57,864 nt of DNA from Pseudodesulfovibrio sp. S3 (GCF_004025585.1 NZ_QTZO01000017.1:1-57864), one strand, 5' to 3'; shown: positions 1 to 8,930, numbered from the stretch's first letter. Program-made: numbers and translations. The notes: generated by a model from the sequence alone, not told the origin.

Positions 1-126
1 AGACACCCGAGATCTACGCACTACAGATCGCCGGCAGCGTCCGAGGGGTATAAGCGGCAGCCCTACGACAGCACCCCCTACCGCCCACGCCCAGACCTCC
101 CGGCAGGCGTACGCACCAGCCCTTGA
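1..126 (+). pseudogene. 3' remnant of an unidentified coding sequence, apparently frameshifted
   Basis: The first ~50 bases read like real coding sequence in frame 3 (…EIYALQIAGSVRG) and stop at the TAA at 51-53. From about base 49 the convincing reading moves to frame 1 (YKRQPYDSTPYRPRPDLPAG…) and ends at TGA 124-126. The switch falls on a GGGG run at 45-48, so one inserted base would explain it. Both segments have the GC-rich third positions of native genes. I do not recognise the protein. It could be a decayed gene at the edge of a mobile region, two overlapping gene ends, or a sequencing indel. Confidence 0.35.
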
Positions 127-182
127 TCGGAAAGGCCTAGAAGCTGACCGCGAAAGGGCGGCGGCTCCTGTCAGGAGGACAG

Positions 183-296
183 GTGTATCGCTTCAATGGA
201 TACTCTCCGGGAGAGGAAGCGCTGTCGCTTTTGATGGCTTGGAACCGCCCCGAGCGGATCAGCTTCTCGCCGCCGATCACCGGGCGGCCAAGCTAG
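183..296 (+). CDS. Possible 37-residue small protein (GTG start)
   Basis: A GTG at 183 follows a perfect AGGAGG (173-178) by four bases. It opens a 37-codon frame ending at TAG 294-296 (begins MYRFNGYSPGEEALSLL, ends SFSPPITGRPS). Codon use is like that of expressed genes here, and the same frame is open upstream only to 141. No transmembrane segment or known motif is visible. It may be a genuine small gene or the last in-frame piece of the same decayed gene as the fragment before it. Function unknown. Confidence 0.4.
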   Translation: MYRFNGYSPGEEALSLLMAWNRPERISFSPPITGRPS

Positions 297-627
297 GGCA
301 AGGCCCTTTTTTGGTTCTTTTTTGGGCAAGCAAAAAAGAACCCCGCCGGGAGGGCATGGAAGCCGAGGGGGCAAAGCCCCCTCACTGGCTCTCGCGGCAA
401 AGCCGCGCCTGCCATGCGCGATAGGAATAAATTCACGGAAAAAGCGACCCCGCTCACTTGGCAAGAATGCAATCGAATCAAACTGCTCCCTGATCAAGTC
501 GCAGAAGCGGTTTCGTGATTAGCTAGAACCATCGCCCCAATGCGTCGGCTTCTAAGCCAGTAGAACGGAATGGAACATATTACACTCGACGTTTGGCAAT
601 ACCATATTTTTAGTATAGACGATCACC
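297..627. other. Non-coding, hairpin-rich stretch
   Basis: No convincing gene. It holds a 12-bp perfect hairpin (313-324 with 331-342, six-base loop) and two adjacent hairpins with AAA loops built on GGC-AAA-GCC (366-372/376-382 and 393-398/402-407). From about 420 it becomes AT-richer towards the next gene. The hairpins could be terminators or REP-like elements. No clear sigma-70 promoter was found before the gene at 628. Confidence 0.5.
313..342. repeat. 12-bp perfect inverted repeat, six-base loop
   Basis: Arms 313-324 and 331-342 pair perfectly and contain runs of T and A (GGTTCTTTTTTG and its complement). The T run lies inside the stem, not after it, so this is not a textbook intrinsic terminator, though it could end transcription from the fragment on its left. 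Confidence 0.6.
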
Positions 628-1959
628 ATGAATGCTTGGGCAACACCTATCGGAGAATTTACAACTAGAGATCTAGCTATCATTATATGGATAACTGTCT
701 TTCTTGCCTACGCTTTCTATCAGAATGAAACACGAAAATCTTTCTTCAATGTTATCAAAGCAGCATTTAACCCAAGACTCGTTAAGCTGTGGATGACTTT
801 GATACTATATATAACCATAGTAATTTTATTTCTATATAAATTAAAATTTTGGAATATTTCATTGCTCAAAGAGACCGTCATATGGGCAATTTTGGCTTTC
901 ACATGTTTACATTCGACAATAAAATCTAAAACGCAACATACTTGGCTAAATAGTTATTTAAAAACTCACATCTCTGGATTGCTGATTATCGAATTTATAT
1001 CTTCATCATACACTTTCGGCATTGTTACAGAGATGATCATTATCACCATATCAATTGTCATAGGATTTATAGTTGCATATGCAGAAAACAAAAAAGAATT
1101 TCAGCAAGTTTACAAAATTCTTAGCTTTATTATATTTTCCCTTGGAACAGGAATCATTCTTTATGCACTATACAATATAACAATAGACATCTCGGGCTTC
1201 ACTACGCCAAAAAACTTACAACAATTTTCTCTTCCACCAATACTTACAGTGCTTTTCATCCCGTACTTATACACCCTCTACGTTTATAGTAGCTATGAAC
1301 GGGTGTTCATACTTATATCATTTATAATCAAAGACACTGAGCTACAAAAATATGCCAAACGCAAAGCGATTATTGCCTTCAAGTTCAACACAAATCTATT
1401 GAATCGATGGCAATGGCTAATTGGGACAAAAAAACCAGAAACGAAAGAAGCCTTAGACAGCTCAATAGAAACCATAAATGAAATCCAATATATCGAACAA
1501 AACCCTGCTGTAATCCCCAAAAAAGATGGATGGAACCACTCAGTTGCCCGTCAATTCCTCAATGAATTTAAATTTCACATGAATGATTACACAAATTATT
1601 ATGAAGATGAATGGGGCGCTACATCAGATTTAGTTGATGTCAATAACGAAATCCTTCCAGATCGCGTTGGTTATTATATTGATGGCAACAAGATAGCTGC
1701 AACTCAACTGAAACTTATATTAAATGTCCAAGATGGTGACAATAGCAAAGACAGCGATCTGATTTTCATGAACTTATGCAATGCCTTACTCCAAATAGCA
1801 ACCCACTCCCATTTAAGCAATAAAATAGAGGAAGCCATTTCCTCACATCTCAATGACAACGAAACAATCGATTTTTACAAAATCACTATTAATTTTGAAA
1901 GGTTCTATTCGGATAGTGGTTATACAATTAAATTTATCATTAACCTTACTGCTGACTAG
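628..1959 (+). CDS. Unidentified AT-rich multi-pass membrane protein (443 aa)
   Basis: About seven hydrophobic segments occupy residues 14-240 (near 14-31, 53-71, 81-95, 110-130, 132-150, 160-182 and 203-236). A hydrophilic C-terminal domain of about 200 residues follows, presumably cytoplasmic. No motif lets me name a family. Base composition is far more AT-rich than any other gene in the window, with A/T-ending codons throughout, which points to recent horizontal acquisition. There is no good SD before the ATG. It stands alone between the hairpin-rich stretch and the cysK fusion. Membrane sensor-effector proteins of this shape occur in phage defence, but nothing in the sequence proves such a role. 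Confidence 0.7.
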   Translation: MNAWATPIGEFTTRDLAIIIWITVFLAYAFYQNETRKSFFNVIKAAFNPRLVKLWMTLILYITIVILFLYKLKFWNISLLKETVIWAILAFTCLHSTIKSKTQHTWLNSYLKTHISGLLIIEFISSSYTFGIVTEMIIITISIVIGFIVAYAENKKEFQQVYKILSFIIFSLGTGIILYALYNITIDISGFTTPKNLQQFSLPPILTVLFIPYLYTLYVYSSYERVFILISFIIKDTELQKYAKRKAIIAFKFNTNLLNRWQWLIGTKKPETKEALDSSIETINEIQYIEQNPAVIPKKDGWNHSVARQFLNEFKFHMNDYTNYYEDEWGATSDLVDVNNEILPDRVGYYIDGNKIAATQLKLILNVQDGDNSKDSDLIFMNLCNALLQIATHSHLSNKIEEAISSHLNDNETIDFYKITINFERFYSDSGYTIKFIINLTAD

Positions 1960-2001
1960 AGTTATGTTTATACATCCTCGCCGTTCCCTTGACTAAAGAC
2001 A

Positions 2002-2036
2002 AAAAAAGAACAAAGGCCGCCCTCACGGACGGCCTT
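2002..2036 (-). terminator. Intrinsic terminator of the cysK fusion gene
   Basis: Stem 2013-2019/2030-2036 (AAGGCCG/CGGCCTT) with further inner pairing. Read on the minus strand it is followed by a long T-rich tract (2001-2012). It lies between converging genes and may also serve the plus strand. Confidence 0.8.
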
Positions 2037-2062
2037 CTTCATTACTTCATCTCAAATAAAAA

Positions 2063-4345
2063 CTACACCCTGAACACCCTTGGCACCCCGGCAGTATCCT
2101 CCACCCTAAACCCTGCGGCGGCAATCCTGTCCCGCAACGCGTCCGATTGGGCGAAGTCCTTCACCTCGCGGGCCTTTTGGCGGTCGGCGACCATGCCCTG
2201 GACCTCGTCCGGGAGGTCGGAAAGCGGGACCGGCATCTGGGCCGGGTCGAGGATGCCGAGGATGGTGTCTATGGACAGAAGCTGGTCGAGACAGGCCTTG
2301 GCGGATGCGCCGGAGAGGGCGTTGTCCGCAGCCCAGCCGTTGACCTGTTTGATGAACCTGAAGAGCGCGGGCCAGAGCTGGTGGAGCTTGAGGGCGTCGT
2401 CCATGGCGGACTTGAAGCCTGCCTTGAGGTCGAAGACCGCCTGTTCCACATCGGTGGGGATGGTATCGCCGCGCGCGTCGAGCGCCAGGGTCAGAACCAC
2501 GGCGCATTCCTGGACCTTACGCCAGTTGCGCGCCCACATGGACAGACTCTCGGCCGATGCGCACAGAGGCTTGCGGCTGGCAACGGAAAGAAGCCAGAAC
2601 CGGGCGGCGCGATAGCCGCCGAGCTTTTCGGCCACGGTGGACAGGTTCTCGTTCTCGCAGTCCGAGGTCTGCTGGCTGACGATCCAGGCCTGGAGTTCGC
2701 GGCCCGTGGTGGACCAGATGGCCCGCAGATTCTCCAGGTGCGGGAAGCGGTGCTTGTCGGAACCGATCATCACGTCCGTGCGCGGGAGTTCGGTCAGGGC
2801 CGTGGCCGCGTGTTGCAGGAACCAGCTCGGACGCACGTTGCCCCACTGGGTCTCCAGCACCTCGCCCCGCTTCAGGTCGAGCAGCGTACCGCGCTTGAGC
2901 AGGGTGAAATCCAGGGGGTTGTCCTTGACGTAGGCATTCAGGTCCACGGTGCGGCCCCCGGACACCTTGTCCATGTCCACGGTGCCGATCTCGCCATACC
3001 GCTTGTCGCGGAACACGTCGAAATAGACAGAGCGGAGCTTCTCGTAGGCCAGCCCCTTGCCCATGAGCTTCCGGCACAGATCGAGCGCCATGCCGTTGCT
3101 GGCCGAGGACAGGGGAAAATGCAGGGACTCGGACAATCCCATGTCGTGGGCGCGCGCAATGACAGCGGCGTGACGCTCGGCCACGAAGGCCTCGCGGCTG
3201 ACGCTGAGCTCACGGGCAGCGGCCAGGGTGCGGTCGTCCATGTCGGTCAGTCCGGCGGCGGACTCCACCTTCACGCCCCTCCCGGTCATGTGCCGGGCGA
3301 ACACGTCGAGCAGGACCAGCCTGCGCCAGGAGTCCAGCCCGTCCGGGTTGTCCAGGCTCGGCCCCATGGTGTACACGCCCAGCCCGTTGCCCGTGTTGAG
3401 CATCTTGTCCGCGCCTGAGGCCATGTCGAAAATCGTTACCCCGCTGCCTGCCTGCTGCCGATAGAGATGGGTGGACAGATACCGCTCACCCGAATCCGGG
3501 AAAATCGTGACGATCAACCCCTTGTCCAACCGTTCGGCCAACTGGATTGCCCCGCCGAGTGCGGCACCCGAACTCATGCCCGCAAAAATGCCCTCCTCGC
3601 GGGCCAGCCTGCGGCAATTCTCAAAGGCGACCTCGTCCTCCACATGCAGGATTTCATCGAGGCTGTGCTTGTCGTAGATGCCGGGCGGATAGGATTCGAG
3701 CATGTTCTTGAGGCCCTGAATCTTGTGACCGGCATAAGGTTCCACAGCGGCCACATGAACAGCACCCATCTCGTGCAACCGCTTGGCAATGCCCATGGCC
3801 GTGCCCGAGGTTCCCAGGGTCATTACGCAGTGGGTGACCTGGCCGTTGGTCTGGTTCCAGATTTCCAGCCCGGTGCCGTTGTAGTGGGCGTCTATGGAAG
3901 CAAGGTTGTTGTACTGGTCCATGAGCACATACTTTTCCGGCTCCTCGCGGGCATAGCGGTAGGCCTGTTCAATGGCCCCGTCAGTGGCCAGATGGCCGGG
4001 GGTCAGTTCCAGCTCGGCCCCGAAGGCAGCCATGATCATCTTGCGCTCCTCGGATGCCGTCTCCGGCATGAGCAGCTTGATGCGATAGCCCTTGATGGCG
4101 GCCACCATGGCCAATCCCACGCCCGTGTTGCCGGACGTGGCCTCGATGATGATCTTGTCCCTGGTCAGCTCGCCGGACTCCTCGGCTGCGGCTATCATGG
4201 CGGCGGCAACGCGATCCTTAATGGAACCGCCGGGATTCTGGCATTCTATCTTGGCCAAAATCCTGACGTTCGGATTGGGATTCAAATGGCGTATTTCCAC
4301 CAACGGCGTGTTGCCGATGAGCGCGAGCAAATTGCTGTTCATCAT
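2063..4345 (-). CDS. cysK: Cysteine synthase fused to a degenerate cysteinyl-tRNA synthetase-like domain (760 aa)
   Basis: Residues 1-298 are a PLP-dependent O-acetylserine sulfhydrylase: PLP lysine in NPGGSIKDRVA (K43), TSGNTG loop (70-75), GTSGT (178-182) and PDSGERYLST near 283-292. Residues ~303-760 align along their whole length with class I CysRS, including LTDMDD (366-371) and a CysRS-type C-terminal end (REVKDFAQSDALRDRI). The catalytic signatures are gone: the HIGH region reads LDNPDGLDSW (331-340), the zinc cysteine after YV is replaced (YTMG), the WHIEC cysteine is lost (SWFLQHAA, 507-514) and there is no KMSKS. The first half should make cysteine from O-acetylserine and sulfide. 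The second half is probably non-catalytic. The frame is continuous, so this is a real fusion. SD AGGGTGAT precedes tandem ATGs. Confidence 0.9.
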   Translation of the reverse strand: MMNSNLLALIGNTPLVEIRHLNPNPNVRILAKIECQNPGGSIKDRVAAAMIAAAEESGELTRDKIIIEATSGNTGVGLAMVAAIKGYRIKLLMPETASEERKMIMAAFGAELELTPGHLATDGAIEQAYRYAREEPEKYVLMDQYNNLASIDAHYNGTGLEIWNQTNGQVTHCVMTLGTSGTAMGIAKRLHEMGAVHVAAVEPYAGHKIQGLKNMLESYPPGIYDKHSLDEILHVEDEVAFENCRRLAREEGIFAGMSSGAALGGAIQLAERLDKGLIVTIFPDSGERYLSTHLYRQQAGSGVTIFDMASGADKMLNTGNGLGVYTMGPSLDNPDGLDSWRRLVLLDVFARHMTGRGVKVESAAGLTDMDDRTLAAARELSVSREAFVAERHAAVIARAHDMGLSESLHFPLSSASNGMALDLCRKLMGKGLAYEKLRSVYFDVFRDKRYGEIGTVDMDKVSGGRTVDLNAYVKDNPLDFTLLKRGTLLDLKRGEVLETQWGNVRPSWFLQHAATALTELPRTDVMIGSDKHRFPHLENLRAIWSTTGRELQAWIVSQQTSDCENENLSTVAEKLGGYRAARFWLLSVASRKPLCASAESLSMWARNWRKVQECAVVLTLALDARGDTIPTDVEQAVFDLKAGFKSAMDDALKLHQLWPALFRFIKQVNGWAADNALSGASAKACLDQLLSIDTILGILDPAQMPVPLSDLPDEVQGMVADRQKAREVKDFAQSDALRDRIAAAGFRVEDTAGVPRVFRV

Positions 4346-4481
4346 ATCACCCTGAAATCATGTGAATTGGGTTTGGAATTAATGCCCGCACAGTAGGGCA
4401 AAAAACAAAGAGGCGCAACTGGCATACAAACTGCATTTCCAAGCCAAAACCGTCTATTTTTTGAGCACACGAGGACATGAC

Positions 4482-6251
4482 ATGAACGCGTACCCGTTTC
4501 TGAAAGACAACATAGAGTATCTCCAAAGCAAGGGAAACCCCATAATCCAGTGGCTTTCCAGCCAGCAATACCAGCAGGACGCTCTGGTTGAAAAACTTTT
4601 CATCAATGAATTCGGCCTGCATGATTGGCGCATGGACAACGGCAAGGGCATGTTCGCCTCCCTGCCGCCGGACGGACTCTATGCGGGCTGGCTGCACCCG
4701 GAAAAGGCCGGAACCTCGGCCACCTTCGTCGTCGGTGCCAACGTGGGCTACGGTGTCAACCACCTGCTCACCAATACGCCGGACACCCACAAGGTCATGT
4801 TGCTTGAACCCAACCCGGAAATACTCCTCGCCTGCCTCAGCCAGACCGACTATCGCCCCTATTTCGATAACAAAAAATTTCATCTTCTGGTGCCGGACCA
4901 GGGCTTCCTGACCGAAGTCATCAAGAACCTCGACCTCCAGTTCATCTACGGCCAGATTCACCTGAAAAGCGATATACCCAGCCGCCAACTCGGGCCGGAA
5001 TATGCGCGCTGGGCCACGATCATCAAACACAAGCTGGAAAACTTCTCCCTGGAACTTTCCACCATGCGCCACCGCCAGGATGTCATGGTCGGCAACGAAA
5101 TCAACAACTTTGCCCGCGCCATGAACGACGGCAGCCTCAAGCCCATGGAAGGCAAGGGCAATGGGGTTGGCGCGGTCATCCTGGGTGCCGGACCGAGCCT
5201 GGAGACCATGGCCCTCCAACTCAAGGAAAACCCCGGTCACGTGCTTTACACCTGCGCGCTCCAGACCGTCCCCTCGTTGCAGACGCTGGGCATCAAACCA
5301 CACCTGTGCGCTGCCATCGACTACGACGTGTCCATGCTCAAGGTGTTCGAACGGCTGGACCCGGATTTCGTACAGGACATCCCGCTCATATACTCCACCA
5401 AGATCGACCCCATGGTGCTGAAACGATATCCCGGCCCCACCCTGCCCCTGTGGACCATCGGCGGCATGGGAACATACGTGCTCAAGGAGCGGGATCTGGT
5501 CCTCGACGCGGGCGGCAACGTCTCCGTCACCCTGTCGCGCTTCCTGCGCCACTGCGGCGTGAACCACCTGCTCCTGGCAGGACAGGATTACGCATGGTTG
5601 AACGGCCGGTCCCACTCGGGCGGCCACCACAACCACACCACCGACATGAAGATGCGACCCTACCACCAGACAACCCGCAACATGGACGGCGAAGAGATCC
5701 TGACCACTATTCAATATATGTCCGCCAAGCGCGAACTGGAAGACGACCTCAAATCCGCTTCGTTCCCGGTGTACAACCTGTACGGCGGGGGCGTGCCCAT
5801 CGAAAACACCAAGGCGGTAGACATCCAAACCGCCTATAACGAAGGTATCCTGGCCTCGGCTCCGGGCAGCGTGGACCGGTTCCTGACCGAACTCATGTCC
5901 TGCCGCAAAAACGTCCCGCCATTCAGGACCGAACCGCGTTCCCCCATGTGGACCACGTCCATGCGCAACGCGGAAAAGCACCTCGCCAAGCTCTTCAAAA
6001 ACCTCAAGGCCAACCAGCAGGACATCCAGACGACCATGAACCGCATCGAAATGTTCATCAAACAGGACCCGCTCTACATGCCGTACCTGTTCAACGAGAC
6101 CCTGGACATGGCCGGACTGACCCGGGCCAAATTCAAATATGAAGCCGGAGACCTGGGAGAATTCAAACGCATCGCCAGGAACATCCTGAAAAAAGTCCGC
6201 GAAATTGACCGCAAGGTCTGCATCCTCGAAAGCAAACAGGCCGTTGCCTAG
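4482..6251 (+). CDS. DUF115 / 6-hydroxymethylpterin pyrophosphokinase-like (motility accessory factor type) protein
   Basis: A 589-residue protein with the DUF115 core (GAVILGAGPSLETMA, then LGIKPHLCAAIDYD, and later LLAGQDYAW with a histidine-rich SHSGGHHNHTT segment). This family includes Maf proteins linked to flagellin glycosylation with nonulosonic acids, and archaeal MptE-like kinases. No flagellin gene lies nearby, so the substrate cannot be assigned. The start is the ATG at 4482, seven bases after GAGG. An in-frame TTG at 4461 lacks an SD. Expressed alone and followed by a strong terminator. Confidence 0.8.
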   Translation: MNAYPFLKDNIEYLQSKGNPIIQWLSSQQYQQDALVEKLFINEFGLHDWRMDNGKGMFASLPPDGLYAGWLHPEKAGTSATFVVGANVGYGVNHLLTNTPDTHKVMLLEPNPEILLACLSQTDYRPYFDNKKFHLLVPDQGFLTEVIKNLDLQFIYGQIHLKSDIPSRQLGPEYARWATIIKHKLENFSLELSTMRHRQDVMVGNEINNFARAMNDGSLKPMEGKGNGVGAVILGAGPSLETMALQLKENPGHVLYTCALQTVPSLQTLGIKPHLCAAIDYDVSMLKVFERLDPDFVQDIPLIYSTKIDPMVLKRYPGPTLPLWTIGGMGTYVLKERDLVLDAGGNVSVTLSRFLRHCGVNHLLLAGQDYAWLNGRSHSGGHHNHTTDMKMRPYHQTTRNMDGEEILTTIQYMSAKRELEDDLKSASFPVYNLYGGGVPIENTKAVDIQTAYNEGILASAPGSVDRFLTELMSCRKNVPPFRTEPRSPMWTTSMRNAEKHLAKLFKNLKANQQDIQTTMNRIEMFIKQDPLYMPYLFNETLDMAGLTRAKFKYEAGDLGEFKRIARNILKKVREIDRKVCILESKQAVA

Positions 6252-6274
6252 CCTCCGAACCGAAATACCCGTCT

Positions 6275-6304
6275 AAACCCCCTGCCTGTCAGGGGGTTTT
6301 CTTT
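6275..6304 (+). terminator. Intrinsic terminator after the DUF115 gene
   Basis: Ten-base perfect stem (6275-6284/6290-6299) with a five-base loop, followed by a T-rich tail, 23 bases after the stop codon. Confidence 0.9.
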
Positions 6305-6354
6305 GTCTGCCGGGCACTTGTCATTCCAGGCCATCCGTGAAATAGTCCCTCGCC

Positions 6355-6552
6355 ATGGACGAAAGCAAACCCTACCTGACCGATGACGGCATCCTGGTCA
6401 TCCCCTTTGAATGTTCGGATAACGCCTACAAATACTGGAAACAGGAAGGCAAACCCATGACCGAGATCCTCGAAGAGCTGCACGCCAGCCCCGAAATCTG
6501 GGCATGTTACACCCACGAGCCCTATCCGACCAACGGCGACGGCGAATCCTAG
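6355..6552 (+). CDS. Small hypothetical protein (65 aa)
   Basis: An acidic, soluble 65-residue frame with tryptophan and tyrosine residues spread through it (…AYKYWKQEGKPMTEILEELHA…) and codon use like neighbouring genes. No signal peptide, membrane segment or cysteine pair. The SD is weak. It sits alone between a terminator and the PAP2 gene, 60 bases upstream of the latter. I do not recognise it; it looks like a lineage-conserved small protein. Confidence 0.6.
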   Translation: MDESKPYLTDDGILVIPFECSDNAYKYWKQEGKPMTEILEELHASPEIWACYTHEPYPTNGDGES

Positions 6553-6611
6553 AAGACGCTTCCGGCAGACCTTGGCTTGCTCCGACCGCAAGTATATCTT
6601 AAGACATCCAC

Positions 6612-7235
6612 ATGCGCAGCACATCCCTGACTCACTGGACGCTCTTTTCAGCGCCCCTCCTGCTCATCCTGGCCGCGATCTGGCTCGGATTCACCACCGA
6701 AGCGGACGTGGCCGTCTTCTTTCATGACCACAGGGCCGTGCATCCGACCCTCAAAACCGTCATGCAGCTGCTCACCGACTGGAGCAACCCCCTGTTCTAC
6801 GCGGGCTACGGCCTGACGCTGTTGACCGCCTACAAATCAAACAACCGGGAACGGGTGCGTTTCATCCTCATCCTGCTCGTGGTCCAGGCCCTGGTGGCCG
6901 GACTGGCTGTGCATTTTCTCAAGACCTTCATAGGCCGTCCCCGGCCCGGCCAAGGGCAATGGTTCGATCCCCTGTCCTCCCGCGGCACACAACATTCCCT
7001 GCCCTCGGGCCACACCACCGAGATCACGGGGTGGGCTTTACCCTTGACCCTGCGCCTGGAACGAATATGGCTGACAGGCCTGTTCGGCGTGTTCGTCGGC
7101 CTGGTGGGTTTTTCCCGCATATATCTCGGCTGGCACCACCCCTCGGACGTTTTTTTCGGCTGGATGCTCGGCAGCGTCAGCGGTTTCGCCACCGTGATCA
7201 TAGCCAACTCCACGCTCTTCACCGGGAGATCCTGA
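6612..7235 (+). CDS. PAP2-family membrane phosphatase
   Basis: A 207-residue inner-membrane protein with about six hydrophobic helices and all three PAP2 signatures: KTFIGRPRP (K-x6-RP), LPSGHTTE (PSGH) and SRIYLGWHHPSDV (SR-x5-H-x3-D). The active site should face the periplasm and act on a lipid phosphate or diphosphate such as undecaprenyl pyrophosphate, phosphatidylglycerol phosphate or lipid A. Its stop is one base before the ATG of a GT39 transferase, so the two are translationally coupled. That pairing suggests LPS/lipid A modification or recycling of a polyprenyl carrier. The exact substrate cannot be read from sequence. Confidence 0.85.
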   Translation: MRSTSLTHWTLFSAPLLLILAAIWLGFTTEADVAVFFHDHRAVHPTLKTVMQLLTDWSNPLFYAGYGLTLLTAYKSNNRERVRFILILLVVQALVAGLAVHFLKTFIGRPRPGQGQWFDPLSSRGTQHSLPSGHTTEITGWALPLTLRLERIWLTGLFGVFVGLVGFSRIYLGWHHPSDVFFGWMLGSVSGFATVIIANSTLFTGRS

Positions 7236-7236
7236 C

Positions 7237-8859
7237 ATGAGCCCATTCATTGCCCGCACCTGGGCACGACTTGAAAACCATCCCTGGTTGACCATGACCC
7301 TGGCCGTACTGGCCCAAACATGGTTTACCATGGGCAACCGCGCCCTCTGGTTCTCCGACGAGGTCCGATACGCAAACGCCTACCAGAACCTGGCCGAGGG
7401 CGGGAAATGGATGGTCCTGGCCCTGAACGGTCAGGTTTACCCGGACAAGCCCCCGGTCTATTTCTGGTTTCTCTGGCTGCTGGACACCCTGACCCCGTTC
7501 GATGCGCCGGAAGTATTCTTCCTTGGCGCGGCCCTTTCCGGCCTGTTTTTCCTGTTCTCGGCCTATGTCCTGGCCCGGACCCTCGGATTCGACAAAACAG
7601 TCAGCCTGGCTTCGACCCTGATCCTGCTCTCCTCATTCCTGCTGGCGGCCCTATTCCATTACTCGCGAATGGACCTCATGTTCGCCGCCCTGATCATCCT
7701 CAGCCATGCCTGCCTGTACCGGGCCGTCACGGACGAACGGCAGGGTTGCTGGCCGCTCTGGGGTCTGCTGCTGGCCGGAGTTGCAACCCTGGTCAAGGGG
7801 CCGCTGGGCTTCATCTTCCCGCTGGTGAACATCGGGCTCTACCTGACCTGGAAAAGTGAGGTAAAAAAGCTCTTCACCCGGCAGATGGGACTGGGTCTGC
7901 TCGCCATGTTCGGACTGCTGGCCGCCTGGATCATGGGCGTGATATGGACCGAGGGGGCGGATTTTCTCATGAAGACCGTGCTCGGACAACAGATCATCCA
8001 GCGGGCCACCAGGACCTTCCACCACCTGGAACCGTTCTACTGGTACATGATCGCCTTCCCCCTGGCCTGGCTGCCCTGGACCCTGGCCCTGTTCGTCACG
8101 CCCGTGCACAGGCTCTTCTCCATCGGCCACTGGGGCACGCTCTGGAAAAACCGCCGTCAGGCCGGACCCTCGGCCCTCCTGTGGATCATGTTCGCAGGCA
8201 CATTCATTTTCCTGTCCTCGCTCAGCGGCAAGGTGCTCATCTACATCCTGCCCATGTTCCCGCCTCTGGCCATCCTGACCGCCCAGGCCCTGCAATCCAT
8301 GGAAGAAAGGCGCTTGGGACGTCTCTGGACGCTCATTGCCGGACTCTGGATCACTGCCGGAGCCGGACTGCTCCTGGCCGGCGACCTGCTGCCCGTTCCG
8401 GTGCCCATCCGGGGCATGGGCATCAGCGCAGGCCTGCTCCTGCTCGGAGGCGCAGCCATGTCGGGGGTCCGCAGCCGGGACTACCGCACATGCCTGCTCA
8501 CACTCTCTCTGGCCATGATCATTTGGCTCTATCCCATTGGCCTCATGGTGGCCCCTTCCCTGGACAATGCCATGAGCACCAAGCGCCAGGCCTTGATCCT
8601 CAGGGACTACATCGATCGGGGGTACGCACCCCTCGCGCTCAAGATTTATTCGGGGATATTCACGTACTATGCCGGTCACGACTTCACGGAGACCAACCAT
8701 CTGGACCAACTGATCGCCACGGCCCAAGGCAAGGACAAGGTCGTCCTCTCCATCCGGGAAAGGCACTGGAACGACTGGAAAGACCAGTTGCCCGAATTCC
8801 ACATCGTCGACCGGCAGTCCATAGCAGGCATGATGTATCTCATTGCCGTCAAGGACTGA
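7237..8859 (+). CDS. GT39/ArnT-like membrane glycosyltransferase
   Basis: A 540-residue protein with around a dozen membrane helices and the N-terminal acidic periplasmic loop of ArnT/PMT enzymes (WFSDEVRYANAYQNLAEGG, then YPDKPPVYFW). These enzymes move a sugar from an undecaprenyl carrier to lipid A or another periplasmic acceptor. The C-terminal ~100 residues form a soluble domain. Coupled to the PAP2 gene (one-base gap). No arn pathway genes are nearby, so aminoarabinose is not implied and the donor sugar is unknown. Confidence 0.8.
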   Translation: MSPFIARTWARLENHPWLTMTLAVLAQTWFTMGNRALWFSDEVRYANAYQNLAEGGKWMVLALNGQVYPDKPPVYFWFLWLLDTLTPFDAPEVFFLGAALSGLFFLFSAYVLARTLGFDKTVSLASTLILLSSFLLAALFHYSRMDLMFAALIILSHACLYRAVTDERQGCWPLWGLLLAGVATLVKGPLGFIFPLVNIGLYLTWKSEVKKLFTRQMGLGLLAMFGLLAAWIMGVIWTEGADFLMKTVLGQQIIQRATRTFHHLEPFYWYMIAFPLAWLPWTLALFVTPVHRLFSIGHWGTLWKNRRQAGPSALLWIMFAGTFIFLSSLSGKVLIYILPMFPPLAILTAQALQSMEERRLGRLWTLIAGLWITAGAGLLLAGDLLPVPVPIRGMGISAGLLLLGGAAMSGVRSRDYRTCLLTLSLAMIIWLYPIGLMVAPSLDNAMSTKRQALILRDYIDRGYAPLALKIYSGIFTYYAGHDFTETNHLDQLIATAQGKDKVVLSIRERHWNDWKDQLPEFHIVDRQSIAGMMYLIAVKD

Positions 8860-8889
8860 CATTTCAACAAAGCCCGACGCGGAATGCAT

Positions 8890-8918
8890 TAGACAAATTC
8901 TAGACATTCCACTATACT
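8890..8918 (+). promoter_or_regulatory. Candidate sigma-70 promoter for the BON lipoprotein gene
   Basis: TAGACA (8890-8895), a 17-base spacer, then TATACT (8913-8918). The predicted transcription start is only about six bases before the ATG at 8931. Confidence 0.5.
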
Positions 8919-8930
8919 CTTTCCTCAGGT

